Assembly (NCBI RefSeq): GCF_001540865.1
Contig: NC_033635.1
Span: 6,698,864 to 6,762,863, forward strand
DNA from: Ananas comosus
Lineage: Eukaryota; Streptophyta; Magnoliopsida; Poales; Bromeliaceae
Direction: 5' to 3'
DNA: 64,000 nucleotides
Shown here piece after piece: positions 20,938 through 32,494 of this stretch. The notes beneath the pieces are model-generated. The model was not told where the DNA came from. It searched no databases and was given only the letters and a program-made list of their open reading frames with translations. The position numbers and the translations under genes are program-made. Each line of letters starts with the position of its first letter. The first letter of the stretch is position 1.

Positions 20938-22457
20938 TCTATAAACCTATATGAAGACACAATATTTTTTGCCACGTGGCATTTTATTCTTAATTCTCAT
21001 AATTTCACTTTAAATCAAATCTTTTTTCTTCCTTTCTCAACACCCAACCCTTCACCTCTCCATTATTTTAATTACATGTAAGGTATTATATTAATATTCT
21101 ATTAATAAGTGAGGTTTGTAACTTCAATCCACTCTTCTCCTTCATTAATCTTCCACTTTCTATTTTTTGTAACTCTTTTGCATGCACTATAAAAAAAAAA
21201 ATCATTGTCACATAACATGCTATTCTTGATTCTTTAATTCCACTTTAAATCAAATCACTTTTTTCTTCTCTTCTCAACGTCCAACCCTTTACCTCTTTTT
21301 AATTACATGTAAGGTATCATATTAATATTCTATTAATAAGTGAACTTTGTAACTTCAATCCACTCCTCTCCTCCATTAATCTCCCACTCCCTATCTTTTG
21401 TAACTCTTTTGCATGCACTAAAAAAATATATCATTGTCTAATCTCCTACCCCACACTCATCTCCATTTTCTCCTATTGTGTTAATGATGATAATGATAAA
21501 GAAGAAGAAGAAGAAAAAGAAGAGCTTGTGAAGAACGTTGTCTTCTTCGAGAAGTATCGTCCCGCGAAGTCGAACCGTGGCCTATATAAGTGCTCACTAA
21601 GCCGGTCCGCTCGGGGGCCCTCGCTCACCATGAACCGCAGCCGCCTCGGCTACCTCCTCGCGTGGCTCACACGCGTCCACAATTGGGTCGAGGCGAGCGG
21701 GGTTCTGAGCCTCCTCTTCAAGGGGGCATTGCGCTTGAGCTCGCTTCTTGAGTAGTACAGGAACTTTTTGGTAAATCTAAATTGTTTGAGAATTATGATT
21801 TATATGGTTAATGTGATGGTAAGACTATGTCGGTTTATATATTACAGTTTGGTGATACAAATGAGGTGTTTGTTTATAGGTCGCAATGAAAATCTATAAG
21901 CGACTCGGCCCGAGAAGTATTTAACAGCTAAAAATTAAGAAGATGTATAAGATTTAGATGAGCAAGCTCGCATGGAGGAAGAAGTGCTCATATTAGTTTT
22001 TTTTTTTAATTTATGTTTTTGTTTTATTTTTGTCTTATAACCATTTTTTTTGAGTATCTGTGGAGACTAGAACCTGAATCTCACCTAAAATTTTTTTAAG
22101 CCCGATACATTAACTTATTATTTATGTGTTTCATATATTTAATATGTTTTGATACTTAAACAAAAGTGTTTGATTCAACTATAGTAGCTCTTTTTTTTTT
22201 ATGTGTTTTATATATTTAATTTGTTTTAATATGATAAAATTGTATATCTCTTACAGTATTTCGATGATTTAAAAAAGTATATAAACTTTTAACTATAATT
22301 TTATTTTTTTAACAGTTGAATTTAATAATGCAAATTGACTATGCTTAATATGGTATAGCTTCCTATATACCAATAAACTGTAAATATAAATTTTATTGAA
22401 ATTTTAAAATTTTATTTCTATTGTTTATCCGCCACATCGTGCGGGTTTCTACACTAG
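20938..22457. mobile_element. non-autonomous Helitron nested in the solo LTR
   Basis: It starts TCTATAAACC directly after an A and ends CACTAG directly before a T, as expected for insertion at an AT dinucleotide without duplication. The end is preceded by a CCGC...GCGG hairpin (about 22430-22443), the Helitron terminator layout. Surrounding LTR sequence joins seamlessly across the element. It contains two diverged copies of a roughly 220-bp AT-rich block (about 20980-21196 and 21212-21441). No replicase or helicase is seen. Confidence 0.7.
21528..21755 (+). pseudogene. possible captured exon fragment inside the Helitron
   Basis: A GC-rich, codon-like frame of 75 residues (MKNVVFFEKYRPAK..., RLGYLLAWLTRVHNWVEASG) sits in an otherwise AT-rich Helitron. 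Helitrons often carry captured gene pieces. The fragment resembles a helical repeat of a host protein, but I do not recognise the source. It could be chance. Confidence 0.35.
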
Positions 22458-24864
22458 TAACAATGAATGCGCAATAGAGATGCTAATAGTGAATGAGAAT
22501 GCATGAGGTAAATGCTAAGTTGTATAACGACTACCATTGGACGATAAAGTATATGCATGTTGACATTTTGTAGCATGTGCTAAATACACATGAATGAGAA
22601 TGCATAATAGAGATGCTAATAGTGAATAAGAATGCATGAGTAAATGCTAAATGAATGTATGAGTCGTATACTAATCAAGTATGCATGAGATAGATGCTAG
22701 TTATGAATGCATGAGTTAGATTCTAATGGTAAATGCATAAGATGTATGCTAGTAAAATGAATGCATAAGAGCTAAATGCTAAATGAATGTATAAGATTAA
22801 GACGCTAATTATGAATGCATAGGCATGTGCGTGAAATGCTAAAGAATATATGCATGATTCCTATTGCGAGAATATAGGCGTGTAGGAAATGTTAGAGAAC
22901 ATATACATGTTGACATAATGTGAGAATATGCTAAATTCATATGAAAGTGAACTTGGGTCGATAACTCTAGGTTGATAGAGAACTCGACATTGGAAAGCAG
23001 GGACATGTAAACTACATCCTAGGTATGGATAACTAGGAAAATAAGTACATTGAGTGGCATGTCAATCAATAATCCTAAGTGTGAATAAATAGGATGACAA
23101 GTATTGTGAATGGCATTGAAACCTAGTGTCATTGAATATAGCTAATTCACGAGTGGCATTGAAATCTAGAGTCAAGTAAACCTATGTTATGACACAAGTG
23201 GCATTGGACCTAGAGTCAAATGAACCTAGGTAGTAAAAAACATTGGACCTAGTATTATAGAACCTAGGCTATGAATATAGTGACATTGGACCTAATGCAT
23301 TAAACTTAGGTCGAGTAATGGCTTGAACCTAGAAAGGTTGATATAGGGTCAGACCAACCCTAGAGAATGAAAGCGGATTCCGGAATCCCATGACTTGTGG
23401 CATTAGTGAACACGGTATGCTCATGGTTGTGGATTGGATCATACTCACCTATAAGTCCATACTTGAGGGCAGTCGCTCCCCCTCAAGCGATGAGCTCCGC
23501 AGTGATCATCACTGGGTTGGAGTTTTCCCAGAGGTTGAGCCTGTCGGGTCGTAGGAGTATCTCCTCGATTGATGAGCTCCAGAGTAGTCATCACTGGGTC
23601 GTAGTGAGTATCTCCCCAGAGGACGGTTCCGTCGGGTTGTAATGAGTATCTCCCCGATAGCAGGGATTTGAGTTGGTGAGTTTTGAGGCGAAACCTACGG
23701 GTTAGCCGAGATGATTGAGTATTGATAGTGGCAAGTGCCATGCACCATGAGCCGTATATATGTTTGTCCATTGAGCTTGAGCTACTTGCGGTCCGGGGTT
23801 GACGGTATATCCTCACCCTGTAGTAGACCTATAGTCATGGTTCGGGTGTGCAGATATTTTCCTCGCCGTTGGTAGACCTATAGTCGAGAGGATTTAAAGC
23901 TGAGGTGCTGTGAGAGTTCCTTCACCTCGAGCCTAGCTTTACGCGGTATTTCGCGGTTGATTCACTCAAGACCGAGTCGAGTGGCATAGTTGGCTAAGGT
24001 AAATGTAACCTTAGGAAAGAATGGCAAGTGAGCATAGTGTGGCTAATAACAAAGAATAAAGAACGGCTAATGCTAGAGAATAGAAAATAGTAAAGAATGG
24101 CTAAGAGTAAAGAACGACTAATGCTAAAGAATTGCAAGTAGTAAAGAGTACTTAGTAATAAAGAATGAATGACAAATGATAAAGAATAGAATTAAGTGAT
24201 CTACTTGCATGAGTTGCATGATTTGTATATTGCATATTGTGAGGCATGAACATGATAAATGTTAGTTGCATAAGTTATATATATATATATCTGTGAATAT
24301 TTGTTGGACTAACATATTTGCAGTGCCTCCTTTGGACCTGGTGGGTCGAGCTTTTCTCTTCGGTGGCCGTACCCATTGGAAACTATGGACAATAGTTCTC
24401 ACCGCCGTGTTATTTTTGGGGGTACAGGTTCACACGTGAGCGGCACGACGGCGCGAGGAAAGGGCGTAGCTCCATAGTTAGTGCCCTACCACCGAGACCA
24501 GAGATAGTAGTATCCTGAGTCGGCTACTTAGGGATGTAAAAGAAATGAAAAGAGCCAAATTGTAATAATCTTGTTAAAACTAGATTGTATTTGGAAGCTA
24601 AAAAGTGAATGAAAAGTATAATATGTGATGTAAAATGTATGTGAGTTGAATGCTTGTAATAGCATAGATATATTTATGTTTTCGATACCTTCCTTATGCA
24701 ATCTTTGTTGTATGCTGTTCCTGGTTGGAACCTTGCGCATTGTATAATTGTGACGTCTTGAACATATAGGGGAGACTCTGTCCGCGATACAGGGGAAACC
24801 CTGTCCGTTCGGCGGTCTGTTAGCTTGCCCAAACCGGCTAAAGAGGCGGGCTCGGGGCGTGACA

Positions 24865-25356
24865 TTAAGATTCTCAATAATGATCTCAAAGTAAAATAGG
24901 AAGTAAATCAATTCTAAAGTTGAATGAAGTGACTACACCAATCAACATAATAAGGATTGCAAGATAAGTAAAATAGGAACTGAATCGATCTCAAAGTAAA
25001 ATAAGGATTGAAAGATTCTACCCATCCCTAATGCAGGAAGTTCAACCTCATTCATGTACCTGTACAAACCAATCAACTCAAGATAATAGAACAGAATGGA
25101 TTGCTAAGAGACTTACTCCTGAATAGTTGATTTTGCAAGCCCTCTTTCAACACGACCTCGTAGATTTTTTATCCTCACAATAATGCCCCAACAAAAAATT
25201 AACAAGTGACCCTGAAAAAAAATTGACCAGCCAATGAATCAGTCAATTATTAAATAAATCATAATCCTATATCCATTGCAGAATGGTTCTGTCTAGAAAA
25301 CACTAAGATGTGATTATATTCTCTGTTGCAGATAAACATAAGGATGTCATCTCTTA
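24865..25356. other. unassigned AT-rich DNA
   Basis: No gene seen. It contains repeated segments with ATCTCAAAGTAAAATA and may continue the CACTA-like fragment that the solo LTR interrupted. Confidence 0.35.
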
Positions 25357-25859
25357 TGTCACGCCCCGAGTTCGCCTTTTTGGTCGGATTCGGGCACGCC
25401 AACAGACCGCCGAACAGACAGGGTTTCCCCTGTACCGTGGATAGAGTCTCCTCTGTACGTCCAAGGTGTCACAATCCATACAATACACGAGGTTCCAGCC
25501 GAGAACAGCATACAAATATAGATTGCATAAGGAAGGTATCGAAAACATAATTACTACGCTATTACAAGCATTCAACTCACATATTATATCATATATTACA
25601 TTTCCTTTTTGATTCTTTGATTCTAACTTCCAAACACAATCCAATTCTTATTAATTCATTACAACTTGGTTGTTTTCTTTTCTTTGACATCCCTAAGTAG
25701 CCGACTCAGGGTACCGCTATCTCTAGTCTCGGTAGTAGGGCGCTAACTATGGAGCTATGCCCTCGCCTCGTCCCGCCGCGCCGCTCACATGTGAACCTAT
25801 ACCCCCAAAAACAACACGGGGGTGAGAACTATTGTCCATAGTTCCCAGTGAGTACGGCC
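25357..25859 (-). mobile_element. chromovirus LTR end (family 2), minus strand, cut at a gap
   Basis: It begins TGTCACGCCCCGAG, the reverse complement of an LTR end, and closely matches the end of the solo LTR at 24700-24864. It includes the conserved hairpin region at about 25822-25848, then stops at the N at 25860. What lies beyond is gag of another element, so this LTR is truncated. Confidence 0.7.
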
Positions 25860-25860
25860 N
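25860..25860. other. single-N assembly join
   Basis: One N separates a family-2 LTR from a gag gene on the minus strand. No LTR of the gag-bearing element lies beyond it. Confidence 0.75.
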
Positions 25861-26911
25861 GTCTCCGTGAGTGCGTCTGACTCGCACCCTCAGCCGCGGG
25901 CCTCTTGCCTTTGCCCTTGTCTAGGGCCTCGCGTCGCTCCTGAAGGTCTGCCGCTCCAGCCTCCACAATGAGTGCACGGTCCACAACCTCCCGGTAGGTC
26001 TGGAGGTTGGAAGACTGCACCAACCGGAAGATAGAAGGCCGTAATCCGCGCTAAAAAATGCGGGCCTTGTCCTCATCATCCCTCACAACGAACGGTACAC
26101 AGTGAATTAGCCGGGAGAACTCCCTCTCGTACTCGGCCACTGACCGCTCATCCTGGCGCAAGCTGCGCAAGTCCTGCTCCATCTTTCTCTTGATGCTGGT
26201 CGGAAAGTAGTGCGCCAGAAGGAGCTCCTTGAACCTCGTCCAAGTGATCGCTGCCAAGTCGGTGTTGGGGTTGTCCTGGATATCCAACCACCAACGGTAG
26301 GCCTCGCCGTCCAGAAAGTGTGTGGCGAGCCAAACTCTGTCCCGCTCCTCCACAAAGGTATCTCGAAACAGCTTCTCCATGTGTAGCAACCACTTCTCAA
26401 CAATCCAGTGGTCGACGTTCTCGCCATCGAATGTCCTCGGGCTGCACCTCCTAAACTCGCTGAGGCGCTCCATAAGTCGATCCCGCTCTGCTCCCTCGGC
26501 CATCACGGGGAATGCTGCCCCTGTCACCGGTCTCTGAACAGGTAGTGCCGCAGCCACCTCCTCCCGAGGTGCGGTCGCCGGTGCCGCACGTGAAGAACTG
26601 GGCGCGGGGGACTGCGCCCTCGGTGCGACGTCCACCACGGGTGCTGGCGGTGTGGGACCCTGGGTCTCCCTCGAAGCTGCCGCCTGCTGAAGTAGGAGGT
26701 CCTCAAGATGCTTCATCCGCGCCTCCTGCCGCTGAGCCACCTCAGCCTGTCGCTGCGCCGCTGCCGTCTGCTGCGCCAACAGATCAGTGAGAACCGCAAG
26801 CTGGGCCCTCAAGTCACGGACCTCACTAGATCCGGAAGTAGCGGAGGTCTCGACCTCCTCGGGGTGTGCCGCATCATCCGCCCCGACAGACTGGGAGCGT
26901 GTAATCAGCAT
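25861..26911 (-). pseudogene. gag: gag of a minus-strand chromovirus, one stop, truncated at the gap
   Basis: The frame starts at the ATG at 26911 (MLITRSQSVGADDAAH), with a coiled-coil-like QLAVLTDLLAQQ region, a P/A-rich linker, and the retrotransposon gag domain (VEKWLLHMEKLFRDTF, LDGEAYRWWLDIQ, MEQDLRSLRQDERSVAEYEREFSRL). A single TAG at 26051-26053 in the expected ERG context interrupts it. The same frame continues to the N at 25860 and the zinc knuckle is lost. It is otherwise well preserved, with about 340 codons readable. Confidence 0.85.
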
Positions 26912-27229
26912 CGTCGCTACAAAACATAAAAGCGCAAGTTAGTAACCCACGCCATCGCATCCCCGCTTAAATAGATAAAACCCAAATCATGCGAAAGTAA
27001 GGAAGTGTCCTTCACTACTAACTCCCGATGTTACGTTGTCGGCCGCCAACGTAACCCTTCGCGAAGTTAGAAGCCATACACTCCGATCGAACTCTAACTT
27101 TTTAGAGTTATCAAGACACCCAATCAGGATACTTTCGCTCACAAGTCAATTAGACCTCGTCTCTCACGAGCCTAATTCCTATAGTCTAACCGGCCTAAGA
27201 TTTGCTAGGTCCACTAAGACTCAACCGTA

Positions 27230-27242
27230 GGCTCTGATACCA
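27230..27242 (-). other. primer-binding site (initiator tRNA-Met), minus strand
   Basis: TGGTATCAGAGCC on the minus strand lies 8 bases before the LTR end at 27251. It precedes the gag at 26911. Confidence 0.85.
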
Positions 27243-27340
27243 AACTAATCTGTCACGCCCCGGGACCGGCGGAGGCCCTCCCAGTAGCGTGCCCAGACCC
27301 GCCATATGTCTACACATATAAGGCGTCTACAACAACAGGA

Positions 27341-27531
27341 AAATAAAAGCGAGAAATAATCTATAACTAGAGATATCAGAGCAAGTATGATTCTATCATC
27401 TATAACAAAGTAAATGGAAATAATACTAAACAATANAAATAAAAGCGAGAAATAATCTATAACTAGAGATATCAGAGCAAGTATGATTCTATCATCTATA
27501 ACAAAGTAAATGGAAATAATACTAAACAATA
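27341..27531. repeat. 95-bp perfect duplication across an N (assembly artefact)
   Basis: 27341-27435 and 27437-27531 are identical and separated only by the N at 27436. Overlapping contig ends were most likely joined without merging. Confidence 0.85.
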
Positions 27532-29544
27532 AAAAGTGAAGCGTAGGTAGTACAATAACATCTCCAAAATAGTACGCAAAAGGGGTGGTCTCTAATAAAC
27601 TGGAGCAACTCTCAACCTCTCCAAAATAAAAATACATCGAGAGGTATACCACCTAACAACTCGTCCCTCATTGAAGAGCTAGTTGGAAGCAATGCCATTC
27701 CCTCGGTCCCTGGCCTCACCCGGCGTGGAAAGCTTTGAAAGAAATCATAAAACAGAGGGCGTGAGAACTATAATTTATAGTTCCCAGTGGGCAATTACTG
27801 ACCTCAACTCAATGCACCACTAGGCCCCAAAAGAAAGGGGTAAGTAACGACAATAATAATAAACAATAAAGAGCGAGTATAAGAACTGCTGAAAGAAAGC
27901 ATAAATGAAATGCTATACTACTATGTCTCAAGTAAGCATGATGTCATGGTGATGTACATCTACGCTATCATAAGATAATATGTCCAATGCATACTAATAT
28001 GCCATAACATAATAAACAAGTAAACCTCACGATGCAATATGTCAATGCAAAAGGAGTAAGCTCTATCAAAGCAACCCAGTATACTATGATGCAAGGAATG
28101 AAACAGGCAAGTACACTATATATCTCAATGCTATGTCGTAAGCATGTCAAGTAATCCAACTACTAAGCCTATCTAGTAGTGATTATTCATTCTCAACACT
28201 GTGTCGATTTTCATTTCCAATTAAGGACCTACCAAAGGTAGCCCAGCTTGTGCCGCCTAAGTGCCTGTAGTAGCCCAACATCTCTACTCTTGGAATGTGT
28301 CTGTCCCACTCGACCCCGTAGGCTTCTCAATACCGCACGAGCGAACATAAGTCGCGTAGGCTAACTCCGGAGTGCCGGCTTGTAGGGAGCGACCCTCACA
28401 AGCATGTGCGAATGAGCACAAATGGCAAGCAAGCATAGTCAATGTCTCAAGTATCCACTCATCATGTCTCTAACATGGTATAGTCACTAGCATCCCGAAG
28501 ATCTAGTACTAAATCACAAAAATGAAGTTTCAACATTCGTCACGCCTAGTGCCCCTTGATGACACTTAGATAATTTAATGTTCAACATGTTTCCAAATCC
28601 CTCGATGGCCCTATCCATTAGGTTCACACATGTCCCGAGCTCAATGCCGCTTGATGACATTAGCTCTCTAATTCACATACATTCTAGTTCGGTGCCTCTA
28701 TATGGCAATCTTTGTCATCTTTCATATCTCAAATAAATTTAAGTTTAAATGCATGAATCAAAGCTCCTTTACACTATAGAAGCGTGAAACCAAGTTTCAC
28801 ATAGAATGCTAAATGCAATCATAGATCTTTCAAGCAACCCTCTACTACATAGAGGTCCAAAATTTCATCACATGTATCATAGGCATTTTAAGCATTCTAA
28901 AAATTACAATAAATACATCTAATATGAATATGCATGCTTTTTCAATTAACAATACTCAAATTTTCACAAATGAGATTTTCTCATAGTGTGGCTAGGTCAA
29001 ATCCACCGAATCGTCGCGTAGTGCCTCGTTTCGCCAAACGAAGTTGTCCACGAGTCTCAAAATATCCTAAAAATATTGAGCGAAGAGATACACGGGCATT
29101 ACGATCAACTATAAGATCAAACATTAACCTAGAAGCAAAAAGGGCCAAAACTCACCTCAAGAGTAAAAATCCTCTTCTAAGCTCCATCTACCATAAGGCA
29201 TCAAAACCAAAATCTAAAGGGAGAGAAATAGCTACCAATTAGAAGCTTCCAACAAGGTTCAAAGTCCCCAAGGTCCAAGAATCTCTCCTCCAACAAGCTC
29301 CAAACCCAAGCTCTAAAGGTGGAAATGCCTCCAATAACACAAAAAGAGCAAAAAAAGGGTTTAATCTCTTAAAAACCCAAACAAAATCAAAGAAATCAAA
29401 GGGGAGAGTGTGGAGGGCTCCCTTACCTCTCCTCTTGTTGCTGGTGAGCTCAGGGGAGGCCTCAAGGGCGTGGGGGATATATATAGAAGTCCACAATTGC
29501 GAAAAGCCCCCTGCAGTTCAAACTGCTCAAATTCTGCCAAAGTG

Positions 29545-29690
29545 TACCGATACACGGAAAAGTGTACCGATACACATCCTACGAAAAGGCAAACCCGAGG
29601 CTCGGATTTGAAATTCGCCACAAGTGTACCGGCACAGCCATCAAAAGTGTACCGGTACAAAATGTGTACCGGTACAGCCATCGACCTGTC
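29545..29690 (-). promoter_or_regulatory. palindrome array in the minus-strand LTR U3
   Basis: GTACCGATACAC, GTACCGATACAC, an AACCCGAGGCTCGG-type palindrome, GTACCGGCAC, GTACCGGTAC and GTACCGGTAC occur in order upstream of a TATATATA. It has the same arrangement as in the other LTRs, with a few substitutions. Confidence 0.6.
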
Positions 29691-29896
29691 ACCGGTTACA
29701 CCTCGTGCAGAATGCAATCCGAGGGTAGCCTAAGTCCAACTCTTTAGTGACCTTAGCGCTATATAAAATACTACAATTCTCGGGATTCGAACCATAGGTC
29801 GGAACACTGTCAACGACCCACCAGAAAGTCTGGAAAGGCTCAGGACACTGTCCAAACACTCGAACCTCGCAATTTGCAAAGGTTCAGTGTGTTACA

Positions 29897-30060
29897 GGTA
29901 CAGCCTTGATGGTTGTACCGGTACAGAAAGTGTACCGGTACACCTTGATGGTTGTACCGGTACAGATGTGGTGAATTGCCAACCCGAGGCTCGGGTTAGC
30001 TGTTTCGCAGGATTTGTACCGGTACACTTTCCTGTGTACCGGTACACTTTGCCAGATTGC
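29897..30060 (+). promoter_or_regulatory. palindrome array in the plus-strand LTR U3
   Basis: Three TGTACCGGTAC units precede an exact AACCCGAGGCTCGGGTT palindrome (29981-29997), and two TGTACCGGTACAC units follow it. The array lies about 60 bases upstream of a TATA-poor leader start. Confidence 0.6.
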
Positions 30061-32153
30061 CAACAGGTAGTGTTTGAGGGGTATTTTTGCAATTGTGCTC
30101 TTCTATAACTACACCCCACACCTCTTAGAGGCTCCCCTGAGCTGAAACCAGTGGAGAAGAGGTAGGGAACCCTTTTCTTTGATTCCCTTTCCATTTTTGA
30201 TGGATTTTAGCTTGTTTTGATCCTTTTCTTCTTCTCTTTCTTGCTCTTTGTTGGGTGTTTGCCTTGGGAGAAGCTTTGAAGCTTTTGTTGGAGCTTGGTA
30301 GAGGAAGGATCTTCAACTTTGGGGCATTCCAAACTTGGTTTGGAGCCCCTTGTGAGGTTAGTGAGCTTAATCTTCTCTTTGATCCATGTTTTAGTGGATT
30401 TGACTTGTTGGAACCCTAGAATTGGAACTTAGGGTTTATTTTGGGGATTTTGGATTTGTAGCTTCTAGAGCCTAATTGATTGGTTTAGAATCTTGGTCTA
30501 GGTTGGTTTGGAAGGACTCTAACTCCCATTTGGAGATCGAGAGAGTTTCCTTCGCATTCGGTGAGTTTTCACCCTTTTGCTTGAGTTGTTTAATGTTCGA
30601 ACCTAGGATTGTTCGTAATATTCGTGTATCTCACTTTTCTATACCTTTAGGATACTAGGAGCATGGTGGACACCTTCGTCAGAGCAAACGAAGGGTTTCG
30701 AATAGTTTTGGTAGGTTTGGCTTCATTGGAATAGGAGAAAACTTCTCCTAAGTGGTTAAATATTTTCGTTTCATCGCATCGCATGCATATTCATGCTAGA
30801 TAGAATTTATGTGAATTTTAGAATGCTTGAAATACATGTGTTATGTATTATGAAAATTCATCTCTATGTAGTAGAGCCTTATGTAGATTAAATATGCATG
30901 TGAGTAGCATTCTTCTTGTGGGTTGGAAACATATCTCATATGACGAAAACGACTCAAATGATGTATTCTTGAACACTAAACTCATACTTGGATTTGTTGA
31001 ACAAAAGTGCCCTAAAGGGGCACTCGAACTAGTAAACGGTTAAATTGCAACATAGAGACATGATGATATAGAGATAGGCCATTGTGACATCGACTATATT
31101 CCATGTTTTAGACATGATGACATAGTGATAGGCCATTGAGACATATATTATATTCCATGTTTTAGACATGAGGACTTGGTACTTGAGACAGACTTGTACG
31201 CTTGCTTGCCTTTATGCTCATTCGCACATGCTTGTAAGGGTCGCTCCCTACAAGCCGGCACTCCGGAGATAGCCATCGCGACTTATGATCGCCCGTGCGG
31301 AATTGGGCACCGAAGTGGATTGCCGTGGGGGAGGCTCATTCCTAGCGTGGGGATGTTGACTACTACGGGACCATTAGGCACGGCGCAGGTCAGACAGCCT
31401 ACGGGTGGGTCTTACAAGATTGGAACTATAAATAGTTAATATGCCAAGTGGGCTTGGACTAGAATAGTAAACAATGACATCTTACTATTTGCGTTGTGGG
31501 CATTATGTTGGTTATACATTCATGCTTATTCTTGTTAGAATAGCTTTCTTACTTATGCAAAATCATGCTAAATAGAGACATCATGTTGTAGTAAGCATTC
31601 ATGTTATTTACTTGTTGTTATCTCATTTACACTCACATCTACTTACTTGCTTAGTTTTTGGGCCTAGTGGTGCACTTAACTGAAGTCAGTAATCGCCCAC
31701 TGGAAACTATTATCTAATAGTTCTCACTCCCTCTGTTCTATGGTTTCTTTTTAGAGACTTCAGCACCAGTGGAGGCAAGGGATCGCGGCAAAGGGGTTGC
31801 GTAGATAGATAGCGAGGATTTCCATTTTGCTTAGGTGGTTTTCTCTATGTTTGTTGTTGTGAGAGAGAGAGGTTTTTCTATCCATGTATAGAGACCACCT
31901 ATGTACTACTATTGGCACTTGTATTTGGTATTTCTTTTTGTACTACCTTTCGGTTTACTTATAGATGGTTGATAGCTCCTTTACTTGTTTCCTTTCATTA
32001 GAATCTAGATGTTGTTTTACGCTTTGATATCTCTAGATCTTTTTTTATTGTTGCTTTATTTATCATTTTGTGGTAGACGCCTTATATGCTTTAGACATAT
32101 GGCGGGTCTGGGCACGCGCCGGGCGGGCTTCCGCTGGGTCCCGGGGCGTGACA
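29897..32153 (+). repeat. 5' LTR of a plus-strand chromovirus, start missing
   Basis: It ends CCGGGGCGTGACA and is followed by a primer-binding site. It starts abruptly inside a palindrome array, at GGTAC, where the minus-strand LTR abuts, so roughly the first 200 bases are missing. A leader with a donor-like GAG|GTAGGG near 30160, a hairpin at 31704-31722 and an acceptor-like TTTTTAG at 31748-31754 follow. It is the same family as the LTR it abuts. Confidence 0.85.
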
Positions 32154-32161
32154 GATTATTT

Positions 32162-32174
32162 TGGTATCAGAGCC
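32162..32174 (+). other. primer-binding site (initiator tRNA-Met)
   Basis: TGGTATCAGAGCC lies 8 bases after the LTR end at 32153. Confidence 0.85.
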
Positions 32175-32494
32175 TAGGGTTTAGTCTTAGTGGACCTAGC
32201 AAACCTTAGGCCGGTTGGACTATAGGAAATAGGCTCGTGAGATATGAGGTTTATTTGATTTGTAAGCGAAAGTATCGTGATTAGGTATCCTTGATAACTC
32301 TAGAAAGTGGAGTTAAATCGAAGTGTATAGCTTCTAACTTCGCGAAGGGTTACGTTGGCGGCTGACAACGTAACATCGGGAGTTAGTAGTGAAGCACATT
32401 TCCTTACTTTCGCATGATTTGGGGATTATCTATTTGAGCGAGGATTCGATAGCGTGGGTTTTACTAACTTGCGCTTTTATGATGCTGTAGTGAG

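Larger units (their letters stand above)
19293..24864 (+). mobile_element. solo LTR of a chromovirus, containing a Helitron
   Basis: It starts TGTAATATACCGG and ends GGGGCGTGACA. The bases just outside are TAAAG (left) and TTAAG (right), a target-site duplication with one mismatch, and no internal domain follows, so it is a solo LTR. After removing the Helitron it is about 4.05 kb. It has a TATA-like TTTTATAAAA at 19791-19800, a donor-like G|GTAAGAG at 20038/20039, a GC-rich cassette at 20373-20487, a hairpin at about 24380-24403 and an acceptor-like TACAG at 24423-24427. Its U3 matches that of the gag-only element at 42665. Confidence 0.75.
27251..29896 (-). repeat. 5' LTR of the minus-strand chromovirus
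   Basis: On the minus strand it runs from TGTAACACACTG (29896) to GGGGCGTGACA (27251), 2646 bp as assembled. It includes a false 95-bp duplication around the N at 27436. It holds a TATATATA near 29477-29485, a GTACCGGTAC-type array at about 29545-29690 and a hairpin at 27762-27786. The base after its start is GGTAC, inside another element's palindrome array. Confidence 0.85.

Noticed and set aside
24528..24911. A 127-codon minus-strand frame in the solo LTR
   Set aside because: It runs antisense through the LTR end with low-complexity composition and crosses the LTR boundary; no family recognised.
29361..29747. Frames over the palindrome array coding a repetitive VPVQ/YRYT-type peptide
   Set aside because: The peptide repeats follow from translating GTACCGGTAC repeats in any frame; both strands read open for that reason.
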